IMG/VR virus record: IMGVR_UViG_3300046007_009697 | Span: 1-46,059 of that record | DNA: 46,059 nt | Origin: a virus | Direction: 5' to 3' (one strand) | Shown here: piece after piece, positions 34,257-43,330 of the stretch | How positions within the stretch are numbered: position 1 is the first letter of the stretch | Layout: each line of letters opens with the position of its first letter | The notes under the pieces: model-generated | Told to the model about the DNA's origin: nothing | Seen by the model: only the letters and a program-made list of their open reading frames with translations | The model's database searches: none | Made by a program: the position numbers and the translations under genes

Positions 34257-34751
34257 TTATTTTCCTGTAGAACCAAAGCCACCCACCCCACGTTCGCTAT
34301 CTGAAAGTTCATCAACTTCTACAATTTGTACCGTTGGGTATGGCATTATAATAAGCTGTCCGATTTTTTCCCCAACTTCATAGCAGGTATCTGACTTATT
34401 AAATCGTAATTTTATTTCTCCACGATATCCAGAATCAATTACACCAACTGAATTCTTGAGATAAAAATCTTCCTTCTTTGAAACAGAAGAACGTGGGAAC
34501 ACAAGCCCAACATATCCACGTGGTATTTCAACTGCAATACCAGTGCCGTATTCAATAAAAGTACCATCATATGTCATATGACACGCAGTTAAATCTAGTC
34601 CAGCATCACCCGCTTTTGCATATGAAGGGATTACGGTATCATCATAAAGCCTTTTAAATTTTACATTTATAGTATTCGGTATCATATGCCCTTCTTCAGT
34701 GTATGCAAAATGCGAAGGTGGAGTTGTTGACCACCAGTTTCTTCCATTCAT
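34257..34751 (-). CDS. dut: dUTPase (trimeric)
   Basis: 164 residues, with about 22 extra residues at the N-terminus. All five motifs are visible: GDAGLDLTA, PRSSVSKKEDF, GVIDSGYRGEI, EKIGQLIIMP and the C-terminal GVGGFGSTGK loop that closes over the nucleotide. It hydrolyses dUTP to dUMP, lowering uracil incorporation and feeding dTMP synthesis. The ATG has AAGGAG seven bases upstream. It is 9 bases after the thioredoxin gene. Confidence 0.93.
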   Translation of the reverse strand: MNGRNWWSTTPPSHFAYTEEGHMIPNTINVKFKRLYDDTVIPSYAKAGDAGLDLTACHMTYDGTFIEYGTGIAVEIPRGYVGLVFPRSSVSKKEDFYLKNSVGVIDSGYRGEIKLRFNKSDTCYEVGEKIGQLIIMPYPTVQIVEVDELSDSERGVGGFGSTGK

Positions 34752-34760
34752 ATATTCTCC

Positions 34761-35012
34761 TTATTTAATAGCGTTTTCATAAATTGTTGCAGATTGAACT
34801 CCTACAAATCTAGAAGTTTCCATACCATTCTTTTCAATTACAACAACTGGCACGGATCTAATTCCAGCTGCATTTGCCATGTCTCTATTTACATCTACAT
34901 CAATTATTTGATACTGTACGTGAGAATTTTTGCTCACGAGTTCATTCATAATTGGTTTTAATGCTCTGCAAGGGCTGCACCATTCTGCAGTATAATGCTT
35001 TATAACTGTCAT
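34761..35012 (-). CDS. Thioredoxin
   Basis: 83 residues. WCSPC within AEWCSPCRALKPIMNEL is the redox active site, with the cis-Pro region in IRSVPVVVIEKNG. It is short for a thioredoxin but complete in the core. AGGAG lies seven bases before the ATG. With a B12-dependent reductase encoded nearby, it is a natural electron donor, although the link is inference. Confidence 0.88.
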   Translation of the reverse strand: MTVIKHYTAEWCSPCRALKPIMNELVSKNSHVQYQIIDVDVNRDMANAAGIRSVPVVVIEKNGMETSRFVGVQSATIYENAIK

Positions 35013-35022
35013 ATTACATCTC

Positions 35023-35235
35023 CTATATTTTATCGTTAATATTAAAATCTATCGTGTGGTTTCTATGGAAATTAATTTGATTACTATTATAATGACGTAT
35101 GCTCCCATCTGATTCAGCGGCAACTACCCAAATGGTATTTTCATGCATACCATAATCAATTATAAAAATAGCAAGGCCATCCCCATGTGGTGTGGTTACC
35201 CATAAAACCTGTTGTATTTCATGTATTACAGTCAT
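35023..35235 (-). CDS. Small conserved phage protein
   Basis: 70 residues. The pattern VLWVTTPHGDGLAIFIIDYGMHENTIWVVA...GSIRHYNSNQI is a compact beta-barrel-like layout I associate with short phage proteins near nucleotide-metabolism genes. Function unknown. Promoter-like repeats lie upstream at 35238-35270. Confidence 0.7.
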   Translation of the reverse strand: MTVIHEIQQVLWVTTPHGDGLAIFIIDYGMHENTIWVVAAESDGSIRHYNSNQINFHRNHTIDFNINDKI

Positions 35236-35237
35236 TC

Positions 35238-35270
35238 AATATATAAAATTTTTAATAAATTTGCAACTAT
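35238..35270 (-). promoter_or_regulatory. Candidate promoter/operator upstream of 35023-35235
   Basis: On the minus strand ATAGTTGCAAATTTATT is followed by TATATATT about 18 bases later. The ATAGTTGCA element is shared with the region upstream of the ssDNA-binding protein gene. The pair matches the recurring TTG/TATAT arrangement. Confidence 0.35.
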
Positions 35271-35273
35271 TAT

Positions 35274-35999
35274 TTAGCTCGGTTGAATTTTTTCAATTAA
35301 ATAATACGTTATAGAATATCCTTCAGTAAAAAGTTCAACTTTACCGATGCCATCTTCTATAACAGAAAACTTACCACCAGATGCATCTTTATTTGCAACT
35401 AATATTTCTTTTAGAAGCTTTGCGTCAAATGATATTTCACGCGATGCAGTACCAGATATTGACGGAAGTTTTAACGTTAATTTATTTTCGTTACTTCCTA
35501 ATTTAACAGAGACACCATTTTTTGATGGAATTATAGTAAAGATATCTATATCAGAAAATGCAGCCTTTGCTTTTACAAATTTATCAGAAAAGTTTTCTCT
35601 GTTAAATTCAAATTCATAATTAAAATCAGGCATTTTTTTCGGATTGGGTACTTTCTGTATGATGCTACTGTCAGCTGCCATATAGTTTACAGTTGTTGTA
35701 TTATCATTCAATACAATAGAATTTGGTGAATTATTACCATTCAACGTGGTAAATAACAATTCAATCTCGTCTTCTAGAACCGATAACATTTTTACCAACA
35801 ATGATGTATTTGATATACCGATTGAGATTGATTCATCATTACTATTAGTGACATCAACCGATATTTCGCCAATCACGTCCTGCTGATCGGTCATAAATCT
35901 TGTTGAAATTTTATTTGGATCTATTTTCCATTCAACAGTTTCAACGGAACCACCTAATGAATATTTTGCTATAAAATTCAATAACTTACTTTTTTCCAT
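35274..35999 (-). CDS. 45: Sliding clamp (gp45-like)
   Basis: 241 residues from the ATG at 35999, with AAGG about eight bases upstream; an in-frame ATG seven codons earlier lies within the polymerase gene and has no ribosome site. The chain is beta-rich with the layout of T4 gp45 (ISTRFMTDQQDVIGEISVDV, and a C-terminal FTEGYSITYYLIEKIQ). It would form a trimeric ring tethering the polymerase. It lies 10 bases downstream of the polymerase gene. Confidence 0.88.
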   Translation of the reverse strand: MEKSKLLNFIAKYSLGGSVETVEWKIDPNKISTRFMTDQQDVIGEISVDVTNSNDESISIGISNTSLLVKMLSVLEDEIELLFTTLNGNNSPNSIVLNDNTTTVNYMAADSSIIQKVPNPKKMPDFNYEFEFNRENFSDKFVKAKAAFSDIDIFTIIPSKNGVSVKLGSNENKLTLKLPSISGTASREISFDAKLLKEILVANKDASGGKFSVIEDGIGKVELFTEGYSITYYLIEKIQPS

Positions 36000-36009
36000 T
36001 TTAATAACC

Positions 36010-38529
36010 TTACATTTCAAAAAAATTACTTACTAATTTAGAATTATTTGTTGGCAGTTTCCATTTCAGTGCATTGTAAAAATCTTCCAATTTATTATTA
36101 AGCTCGGATGTAAACATGTAATCTGGATCTGCGTATTTAGATATAAATTCTTTTATTTCTGTTGGATCGCTATCTCCTCTAAATCCAAGTACATCTATAT
36201 ACAATGGGTTTTCTTTTAAGTATATCCATTTCATTTTGTCCCCATCTCTAAACGGTATAAATTTATATGGACACTTATAGTGCTCCAGTAATCTATTATA
36301 TGCTATTGCCGCTTTTACGTGAGCGGGAGTTCCCTTTGCAAATACATTTATCCGGTCAATATCAATTTTATTTTTATACTTAACAAGGTTATTAACAGAT
36401 GAATTTTTTGCAATGTCTACAATAGATGATTTGTGAACATTATTTTTCATCTCTAAAATTAGATTATCAACGGTATCTTTAGAAGCACCTTTCAATATAG
36501 AAATTAATAGGTTTGACATAAATCCTTGAAATGCTTTAGGGAATGATGACCTAACAACGTCAAGTCCTTTTACATCGAGCTTATCAACCATGACACCGTT
36601 ATCTGCTATAATCCATTGGGCATAGCGTTTTTTAGCAATCCAGATACCAGCTTTGGCAATCATTTCTTGTTTTATTTCAAACCTGTGAGAGTCTATATTA
36701 AAAAATCTTTTTGAAAAAACATTGTAAAATTCATTTACAAACTCTTGACTTTCATTTGCTATCTCATAGATTTTTTCAGTCATTATTTTATCGTCTGAAA
36801 TATCTATACTAGGGAATCTGTGTTTTACAAGCGGAAGGGCACTAAAGAAACAGCTATCGGTATCGATATAGATATTATAATCTATATTATCAGTAAGTAG
36901 TTCTTTATTATACTTCTTATTTATTACGTCTGCTGTCTTTTTAATCACAGTCTGCCCAGTAAGCGTTACAGCTTCTGCATTATCAATATCATAGAACCGG
37001 AATGCCGGTAATCCAAGTACTCCATAAAGAGAGTTTAGAAGGATTTTTTGAACTAACTGACGTTGTTTGTAGAAGACGTACTGCTCGTTGTTTCCTTCTT
37101 TACCATACTTTTTCATCAGATCTTTATACTCTACTCGCTTATCAAACCAATCGTCCAATATAGATGGTATAATTCCTTTGACATCTGTTTTGTATAACAC
37201 GCCGTTCGATGCTACAGAATATTTATAGGTATCTAAAAACTTTTGAAGTTTTTCCTTTGATACCAAATTACCAGCAATTGAATATTCCTTTTCTACACCG
37301 CGTACATATTGCTCTGCATCCCAATTATCTATCTTACCGATTTTAGTTTCAGGTGAAATGTTCAGAGACATAATAATAGATGGATATAGTGATGTCAAGT
37401 CCAAGTCATATATCCATTCATATTTTCCAACAATTGGATCTTTTACATATGCTCCAATGAACTTCTCTTCTCCAGATTCACGAACAGCAGCCATCCGTTC
37501 TCTTCTATCCGCTGGTTTACTTGGGGCTACTAAGTTCTTTCTTCTTAAGAATGTCAAAACAGCGCCTTCAAGATATTTTGATGAATACACAAAATCTTCA
37601 TACGGAACATGACCAACATGACAAATACCTTGAACCAAATCTATCAATTGTAGTTTTTCATTTAGTTCAACAACAAGCTCAACGTCAACTACGTTATACT
37701 CAATAAACTTTTTTAAATCGTTTTTCTTGAGTTCATCCAAGTTTCCTTCGTATTCAATCTTACCACGATTTAGTTCTTTTTTTGATACCGAATCAAGTGA
37801 GTATGAGGGTAATTGAACATATGTAAACTTCTTATATAAAGACAGATAATCTAGGACGGATACACCTGCAAAAAAGTATCGGTTTCTATATGGAGAATAA
37901 AATTCATCTTGTATTGGTGACAGTCTAAGCGCACTCTGCTTGCCTATGACCTTCTTCATCCTGTTGTACATGTAAGGGATGTCAAAATAATCGCAGTTCC
38001 ACCCAGTAACGATTGTTGGGCGATTTGACTCGTATATGTCAAGAAACCTTAATAAAAGATCCTTCTCAGATGCGCATGAGATTAATTCAGTATTTGAATG
38101 TTCAACTTTAATAGTATCGAGATTACTAGATGAATCAACCACCAATGCTTTGTATTTTTTTTCGTTTGAAAAATATAAAGCAATAGATGTTATCTCATTT
38201 GTAGGATTTTCTATATCGGGTGTACCAGTTTCCATCTCAACCTCAATATCAAAAAACATTATGACATGGCCAGTTGAAATTGCGTCTGAGTGTGTGTAGT
38301 TGTCAACCAGAATGCGGGTTGTTTCCGCCACATCAGATTCAAACAGCGTAATATCATCTCTATCGAATCTGTGTACCTTATCTAGTTTGTCACCAAAAAT
38401 AGATTTATACTTCCCCTTCTTTGATGGTTTATATGCATATGATGCGAATGGGAATTGTATATGACCTTTTTCATCATCCCATATGTGTGCCATCCTATTT
38501 TCTTTATCATAAAAAACGTTTTGATACAT
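36010..38529 (-). CDS. 43: Family B DNA polymerase (gp43-like) with proofreading exonuclease
   Basis: 839 residues (T4 gp43 is 898). Exonuclease motifs: FDIEVE at 93-98 (Exo I), WNCDYFDIPY around 177-186 (Exo II) and YNVVD at 278-282 (Exo III). Polymerase motifs: DLDLTSLYPS at 375-384 (A), KILLNSLYG at 495-503 (B) and YIDTDS at 554-559 (C), with all catalytic aspartates present. The C-terminus (SKLVSNFFEM) resembles a clamp-binding tail. AAAGG lies upstream of the ATG. No frameshift or intein is seen. It would replicate the phage genome with the clamp and loader nearby. Confidence 0.96.
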   Translation of the reverse strand: MYQNVFYDKENRMAHIWDDEKGHIQFPFASYAYKPSKKGKYKSIFGDKLDKVHRFDRDDITLFESDVAETTRILVDNYTHSDAISTGHVIMFFDIEVEMETGTPDIENPTNEITSIALYFSNEKKYKALVVDSSSNLDTIKVEHSNTELISCASEKDLLLRFLDIYESNRPTIVTGWNCDYFDIPYMYNRMKKVIGKQSALRLSPIQDEFYSPYRNRYFFAGVSVLDYLSLYKKFTYVQLPSYSLDSVSKKELNRGKIEYEGNLDELKKNDLKKFIEYNVVDVELVVELNEKLQLIDLVQGICHVGHVPYEDFVYSSKYLEGAVLTFLRRKNLVAPSKPADRRERMAAVRESGEEKFIGAYVKDPIVGKYEWIYDLDLTSLYPSIIMSLNISPETKIGKIDNWDAEQYVRGVEKEYSIAGNLVSKEKLQKFLDTYKYSVASNGVLYKTDVKGIIPSILDDWFDKRVEYKDLMKKYGKEGNNEQYVFYKQRQLVQKILLNSLYGVLGLPAFRFYDIDNAEAVTLTGQTVIKKTADVINKKYNKELLTDNIDYNIYIDTDSCFFSALPLVKHRFPSIDISDDKIMTEKIYEIANESQEFVNEFYNVFSKRFFNIDSHRFEIKQEMIAKAGIWIAKKRYAQWIIADNGVMVDKLDVKGLDVVRSSFPKAFQGFMSNLLISILKGASKDTVDNLILEMKNNVHKSSIVDIAKNSSVNNLVKYKNKIDIDRINVFAKGTPAHVKAAIAYNRLLEHYKCPYKFIPFRDGDKMKWIYLKENPLYIDVLGFRGDSDPTEIKEFISKYADPDYMFTSELNNKLEDFYNALKWKLPTNNSKLVSNFFEM

Positions 38530-38604
38530 GTAACACCTTTAAATATTTTATAAGGGCCTATCATTTTACACAACGGAGCCCACCCATTGAAACTTAAATA
38601 AGAT

Positions 38605-38859
38605 TTAATCCTCGCTAAAGAAATGATTTAGATGACGTAAATCGCGCTCCATATCTATTTCTTGTATTGGAAGTGGTGACCAACCATCAAACGAATCTAG
38701 TTTATAACCAACACCCCATCTATAAACATACGGAATGTTTGCAATATTAACAACCTTTGACATAAAAATTTCATCTTTATCTCTAATTAATATTTGCTTT
38801 CCAACCATGTGTTTAGCGTTAACCCGTTTTGGATCAACTTCATCAATCAATCTTATCAT
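38605..38859 (-). CDS. Hypothetical protein, 84 residues
   Basis: A small beta-rich protein (VGKQILIRDKDEIFMSKVVNI, PYVYRWGVGYKLDSFDGWSPLPI). No family recognised. It overlaps the upstream DUF5522-like gene by 17 bases. The 75-base gap before the polymerase gene has GC-rich segments, but no convincing terminator. Confidence 0.6.
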   Translation of the reverse strand: MIRLIDEVDPKRVNAKHMVGKQILIRDKDEIFMSKVVNIANIPYVYRWGVGYKLDSFDGWSPLPIQEIDMERDLRHLNHFFSED

Positions 38860-39013
38860 ACTTTTTATTACCTTTTATGTATTTCGGTTCATATGGACAG
38901 TGCTTACACCCACTTCCACAGCAATAACCACGGTTAAGGTGGTACTCTTTTGTGAATACCACCTTTCCGTGTTCATTAATATAATAATCTTTATCTGTTA
39001 TTTTATCTCGCAT
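38843..39013 (-). CDS. DUF5522-like Cys-rich small protein
   Basis: 56 residues from the ATG at 39013, which has AGGTGGGG just before it; an in-frame ATG 15 bases earlier is also possible. YYINEHGKVVFTKEYHLNRGYCCGSGCKHCPYEPK is the pattern of DUF5522 proteins, widespread in Bacteroidota, with a C..CC-type cluster suited to metal binding. It looks host-derived. It overlaps the ribonucleotide reductase stop. Confidence 0.8.
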   Translation of the reverse strand: MRDKITDKDYYINEHGKVVFTKEYHLNRGYCCGSGCKHCPYEPKYIKGNKKYDKID

Positions 39014-40854
39014 GCCCCACCTGCACATGCAATTTCACCCGATAGATCTGTATTATCATCCAATTCAATTACCCGTGAAAGATCAACGTCATGAAGGGCA
39101 TGCATAAGCTGTTCATATTTTTCTTCTGAGATATCCTCAAATGGTGCTTGTTTATAACTACCACCATCAAATGGAAGTACAGATAGGCCATTAAAATGTT
39201 CTTTGTTTTCCCACATCCACGTACCAACTGCATCCCATTCATGCTCTCGGATTGATACTGTTGCAGAAATATTATGAGTATTCATTCCACTGCGGTGACC
39301 TGGTTTAATCCAATTTTGGTTGAACCACTTAACACGCTCCAGCAATTGTATAGGAGATTCAGTTCTTAAGATAGAACCAACTGGTGCTTTTTGTGGAACT
39401 CCAATAACAGCAGTATCATGTGGTCTAAAATACTCATCTTCAACCAATTCAGGGTGGGTTTCATGCAGGTATGTGTAAATTGCTTCATTCTTGCCTACAC
39501 GTACTCTACGTAAATAAAAATCATTATGCCATGCATGAATTCCAGATGAACATCCAAGTGTTAATGACGATGTACCGGCTGGTTTAATTGTTGATATTCT
39601 TGCCGATTTATTGATTCCAATGAGGGCTGCTACACGTTCATTTTCTTCTTTTGCTGCTTTTGCAGCTGCTTTAACATCTAGCTTAGAAACCTTACCTGAG
39701 CCAATACCCGTCATTCCTACGCCAAGCAATGCATCCTTTTCAGATGTACGTTGCCAAATAGGACGAAGATAATGAAAATCAGTATAACCAGCTTGCAATG
39801 TACCAATAAAAGTTGCAGCCTTTACTCGTTCTTCCAAATCTTCCTGAGATTCAACATCTGATACGTTTACTTCGCACAGATTGCAGAATTGGAATGGTCT
39901 TAGTGCAATTTCGCAACATGGGTTTGTTCCCCAATCCTTATCATTTGAAAAATAAATACCCGGTTCACCCGCGTTTGATAGCTCTATCTTTTTCCACAAT
40001 CCCTTAAAAAATTCTTCTGTTACTTTACTGCGAAGCAATACAGCAGAATTGTTTGCTCTTCCTCGTTGTGGATTCAACTCCCACCATGCACCAAATTTAC
40101 ATGAAATCATTTCATCATCATCTGCAGAAAATAATGAGATGAGCGCCGCTCTACGAATTCCACCCGCAAGAACTGCATCTGCAATATGACAAACAATATC
40201 ATGAACTTCTAGTGGTGTTAGTTGATCGCCATCTTTTTTCAAGTCTAATATTGATCGTATTTTTTCAATACAAATCTTTAACGGCTCTGCACCGGGTGCT
40301 TTGCCACCACTTGTAATTAAACGTGCGCCTTTTGGACGTATATCCGAATAGTCAAAGCGGAGTGAAGATCCTCCTATAAAATAGGATTTTAGTAATGCTT
40401 TAACTGAATCTGCCCATCCTTCGATACTATCGGATACCAAAAATCTTCTTTCTCTATCTGACTTTGGTTTATGTATAGGTGGGAGTTTTTCAACATGGTG
40501 TTTTTGTACCGAATACCCAACACCGGTTCCGCCTAGCAACAAAAACATAACTTCACCAAATGCTCTCCAATCATCTATAGGGAGATATGCGCAATTATAA
40601 ATTCTGTTTGGGCTTATTTCAATTGGTTTCCCACCAAACTGCAATGAACGCATTGAAGGTAATACTTTTTTATCATAAACCAACTTATAAACTTTTTCTA
40701 TTTCTTTTTTTAGTGCTGGATACTTTCTTTGGTGCATTTCTTTATTTCTCGTAACCAACTCTTCCCAAGTCTCTCTTCTATTTTTATCGGGCATATATCT
40801 AGCATATTTCATATAAACCGTAATATCCGATAAAATTTTATTACTTAATTCCAT
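38998..40854 (-). CDS. nrdJ: Adenosylcobalamin-dependent ribonucleotide reductase (class II, RTPR type)
   Basis: 618 residues. YARYMPDKNRRETWEE is the start seen in class II enzymes. Catalytic Cys: Cys88 (RIYNCAYLP), Cys313 within NPCCEI at 311-316 (the thiyl site with Glu315) and Cys324 in the FCNLCEVN segment. Cys610 and Cys615 in the C-terminal CAGGACEIK match the reducing tail of the Lactobacillus leichmannii enzyme. It makes dNTPs from NTPs with B12 as radical source, so it works without the oxygen or iron of class I. AGGAG precedes the ATG. No cobalamin riboswitch was seen in the 93-base gap upstream. A small AGTAC hairpin with a T-rich tail at ~40889-40903 could be an attenuator, weakly. 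Confidence 0.92.
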   Translation of the reverse strand: MELSNKILSDITVYMKYARYMPDKNRRETWEELVTRNKEMHQRKYPALKKEIEKVYKLVYDKKVLPSMRSLQFGGKPIEISPNRIYNCAYLPIDDWRAFGEVMFLLLGGTGVGYSVQKHHVEKLPPIHKPKSDRERRFLVSDSIEGWADSVKALLKSYFIGGSSLRFDYSDIRPKGARLITSGGKAPGAEPLKICIEKIRSILDLKKDGDQLTPLEVHDIVCHIADAVLAGGIRRAALISLFSADDDEMISCKFGAWWELNPQRGRANNSAVLLRSKVTEEFFKGLWKKIELSNAGEPGIYFSNDKDWGTNPCCEIALRPFQFCNLCEVNVSDVESQEDLEERVKAATFIGTLQAGYTDFHYLRPIWQRTSEKDALLGVGMTGIGSGKVSKLDVKAAAKAAKEENERVAALIGINKSARISTIKPAGTSSLTLGCSSGIHAWHNDFYLRRVRVGKNEAIYTYLHETHPELVEDEYFRPHDTAVIGVPQKAPVGSILRTESPIQLLERVKWFNQNWIKPGHRSGMNTHNISATVSIREHEWDAVGTWMWENKEHFNGLSVLPFDGGSYKQAPFEDISEEKYEQLMHALHDVDLSRVIELDDNTDLSGEIACAGGACEIK

Positions 40855-40947
40855 TTTTTTCTCCTAAAAATCATTTTTTTTCAATAAAAGTACCCTTCGT
40901 ACTCAATAAGTATCGAATTTAAACACAAAAATAGACGATTTTTTTAA

Positions 40948-42303
40948 TTATTTTGAATCCAATTCAAGAAGTTTTTTAGATAACGTGTTTCTCATTACTT
41001 CTTCTGGGTTCTTTTGTGAGGTATTTATAATCTGCCCGTCTGGTGAGCTTGGGTCAAACAGATCAATTCTACCCGTTGATGTATCAACCTTACTTGGGAA
41101 AGTGATACCATCTGCACCAAATCTATTTTTAATAACATGAATTCGTCCAGTTCCGGTCAATTTATCTTCCAGTTTTCTACTAAGCGATATAATAAAATCA
41201 CTATGTGCAATTTTTCTATATGAAGCGGCAACCGAATCACCTTCAATAACATCTTCCTTCAATCCACCACGGTTTGTCTGTGAGGCTGTCCAAATAGGAA
41301 TCTCGTATTCATGTGCAAGACCTCTAAGTTCTAGGTATATCTCATGTGCTTGCTGCTCACCATCTTTGTTTGATGTTGACCTCAACAAATCAGCATAGTC
41401 AACTACAATCAAATCTGGTTTAAAGTTTTGCATAATACATTTTTCAATGTGCGCAGAAAGTGTTGTAACAGACGGTGTATTTGCTGGGAAAAACTTAATA
41501 ACGAGATTGCCTCTAGCAGAATCTTGTATTTCTGGGAACTTTGTCTTTACTGCCTCCTTTGATAGATCTTGAAACGGTGTATTAGTAAAGTGGGCATCAA
41601 AACGCATTCCAACATAAAACGGATTCAATTCCATTGTATAGTAAATAACGTTTTTACCTTGCTTCAATGCGTTTGCTGCAAGACACACCAAAACCCAACT
41701 TTTACCAATACCAGCCGGTGCAACAACAGTTCCAAGTTCTCCCTTTCCAAGACCACCATTAATTAGAGAATCAATTACAGGCCATCCAGTTGAAATAACA
41801 TTTCTAGCATATTGACTGTAGCGTTCTTCTAGATCTGATGAATAAATGTGGCCGATGTTTTTATCAGTACCAGCCTTTAATGCATAATCAATTTTTGCCT
41901 TAATATTATCAAACTGCCCGGCTTTCAATAAGTCAACCGATTCCAATATGGCATTTTTCATAACTTGGTTTTTACAAAAATCAAGAGCCTGTGCTTTTAC
42001 ATATTCCAAGTCAGTTGATTCAAAATGCTTAACAGCATCTTTAAGACGCTCGATTACGTCTGCCTTTAAAGCAGGTACAGCTATCTTTTCAGTTTCAACT
42101 TTTAAAACTTCAAGCGTTGGTGAATTTCTATACTCATTCCAATAATTCATTACAGTTTCAATGATCCATGCATTGGCGTCAGAATCAAAGTATTTTGGAC
42201 TCAATATATCGTATACTTGATGTAAAAACGCTCTATCTTTAAAGAGCGTTGAAATCAATTTCACCTGGAATGTATATCCATATTGATCAAATGTATCAGT
42301 CAT
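40948..42303 (-). CDS. 41: Replicative DNA helicase (DnaB/gp41-like)
   Basis: 451 residues (T4 gp41 is 475). The N-terminal ~150 residues are the helical DnaB N-domain. Walker A is APAGIGKS at 195-202, Walker B-like DLIVVDYADLL follows later, and YEIPIWTASQTNRGG matches the DnaB H3/H4 region. It would unwind DNA at the fork as a hexamer. No primase domain is fused and no separate primase is in the window. It overlaps the 5' nuclease gene by 8 bases. Confidence 0.93.
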   Translation of the reverse strand: MTDTFDQYGYTFQVKLISTLFKDRAFLHQVYDILSPKYFDSDANAWIIETVMNYWNEYRNSPTLEVLKVETEKIAVPALKADVIERLKDAVKHFESTDLEYVKAQALDFCKNQVMKNAILESVDLLKAGQFDNIKAKIDYALKAGTDKNIGHIYSSDLEERYSQYARNVISTGWPVIDSLINGGLGKGELGTVVAPAGIGKSWVLVCLAANALKQGKNVIYYTMELNPFYVGMRFDAHFTNTPFQDLSKEAVKTKFPEIQDSARGNLVIKFFPANTPSVTTLSAHIEKCIMQNFKPDLIVVDYADLLRSTSNKDGEQQAHEIYLELRGLAHEYEIPIWTASQTNRGGLKEDVIEGDSVAASYRKIAHSDFIISLSRKLEDKLTGTGRIHVIKNRFGADGITFPSKVDTSTGRIDLFDPSSPDGQIINTSQKNPEEVMRNTLSKKLLELDSK

Positions 42304-43330
42304 TTTTATTCCTTAGCACGTTTAATTTATCGAATGTGTTTGAAATCCAAGTTTCAAAGTTAATTATAAGACCGTTTAATAAATCCTCTGCCATCATCTT
42401 CTTTAATTGATAACGATTAAATTCGTTTATTGGTGCATTGAAAATCTCTCGAATTTTTGATTTTGTGTCCCCACTGATATCAACGTCCAATAATTGCATA
42501 ATATAGTAATTTCTTTTCAATAAGTCAACATCTTCTGAAATCTTTTTGTGATATTTGTTATCTGACACAGAACAAAAATCAATAAATTGATCAAGTGTAA
42601 AAATTGCTGTATTTAGAAAAGTAAAATGCGCATTGAACTTTCCTTTACCGATTCCTTTATAACCTTTAATATTATCCGATACATCTCCCATTAAAACTTT
42701 ATAATAAATAAAGTTTTCCGGTAATATGTTATAGTCTTCTATAATACTTTCTTTAGTATAGGTTTTTGTTTTTGCAGGGAAATATACAGAGATGTTATCA
42801 TCTATTAATTGAAAATAATCTCGGTCATTTGAATATATTATAACTTTATAGTTGCATAGATTTTTTGCTATGTATGCAATTACATCATCTGCTTCAACAT
42901 TATCATATGACAATACTGTAACTGGTAAATTATCTAAATATTCTAATAACTTTATAAACTGCAATCGAAGAGAATGTTGCTCTTCATTATCAGTAAGCTC
43001 AATAGCACGGTTTAATTTCTTTTTTATTGCCTTGCCTTGTTTGTAACCAGCATACAGTTTTTTACGTTTTTGTGATCCGCCCTTTCCATCAAAAACAATA
43101 ATAACCCTAGACGGGTTATGAAGTTTTATTGAGTTTCTTAATGAAAGGAGAAATCCGTAATATCCACCAACTGGTTCCCCATTGGCGTTCAGTGCTGGGT
43201 TTGCACTGAACGCCCTGAGAAATACATTTAATCCATCAACCAAAAGCACTTTTGAATTTTTATGTATTGTGCTTTGTGTTTCGTGTTCTTGAACAACCTG
43301 ATTAAATAAGGCTGCGTATTTTTTATTCAT
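42296..43330 (-). CDS. rnh: RNase H/5'-3' exonuclease (T4 rnh/FEN-like)
   Basis: 344 residues (T4 RNase H is 305). Acidic motifs of the FEN family: VDGLNVF at 31-37, IIVFDGKGGSQKRKKLYAGYK, VEADDVIAYI and SNDRDYFQL, followed by the LMGDVSDNIKGYKGIGKGK helix-hairpin-helix segment. It removes RNA primers and flaps during lagging-strand synthesis. Its stop overlaps the helicase start by 8 bases and its start abuts the recombinase stop. Confidence 0.92.
   Translation of the reverse strand: MNKKYAALFNQVVQEHETQSTIHKNSKVLLVDGLNVFLRAFSANPALNANGEPVGGYYGFLLSLRNSIKLHNPSRVIIVFDGKGGSQKRKKLYAGYKQGKAIKKKLNRAIELTDNEEQHSLRLQFIKLLEYLDNLPVTVLSYDNVEADDVIAYIAKNLCNYKVIIYSNDRDYFQLIDDNISVYFPAKTKTYTKESIIEDYNILPENFIYYKVLMGDVSDNIKGYKGIGKGKFNAHFTFLNTAIFTLDQFIDFCSVSDNKYHKKISEDVDLLKRNYYIMQLLDVDISGDTKSKIREIFNAPINEFNRYQLKKMMAEDLLNGLIINFETWISNTFDKLNVLRNKND

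Noticed and set aside
38382-38573. Minus-strand open frame across the polymerase start
   Set aside because: It overlaps the polymerase start in another frame, and its own start has no ribosome site.
40855-40947. Cobalamin riboswitch before the ribonucleotide reductase
   Set aside because: The gap is only 93 bases, AT-rich, and lacks the B12-box core; only a five-base-pair AGTAC hairpin is visible.
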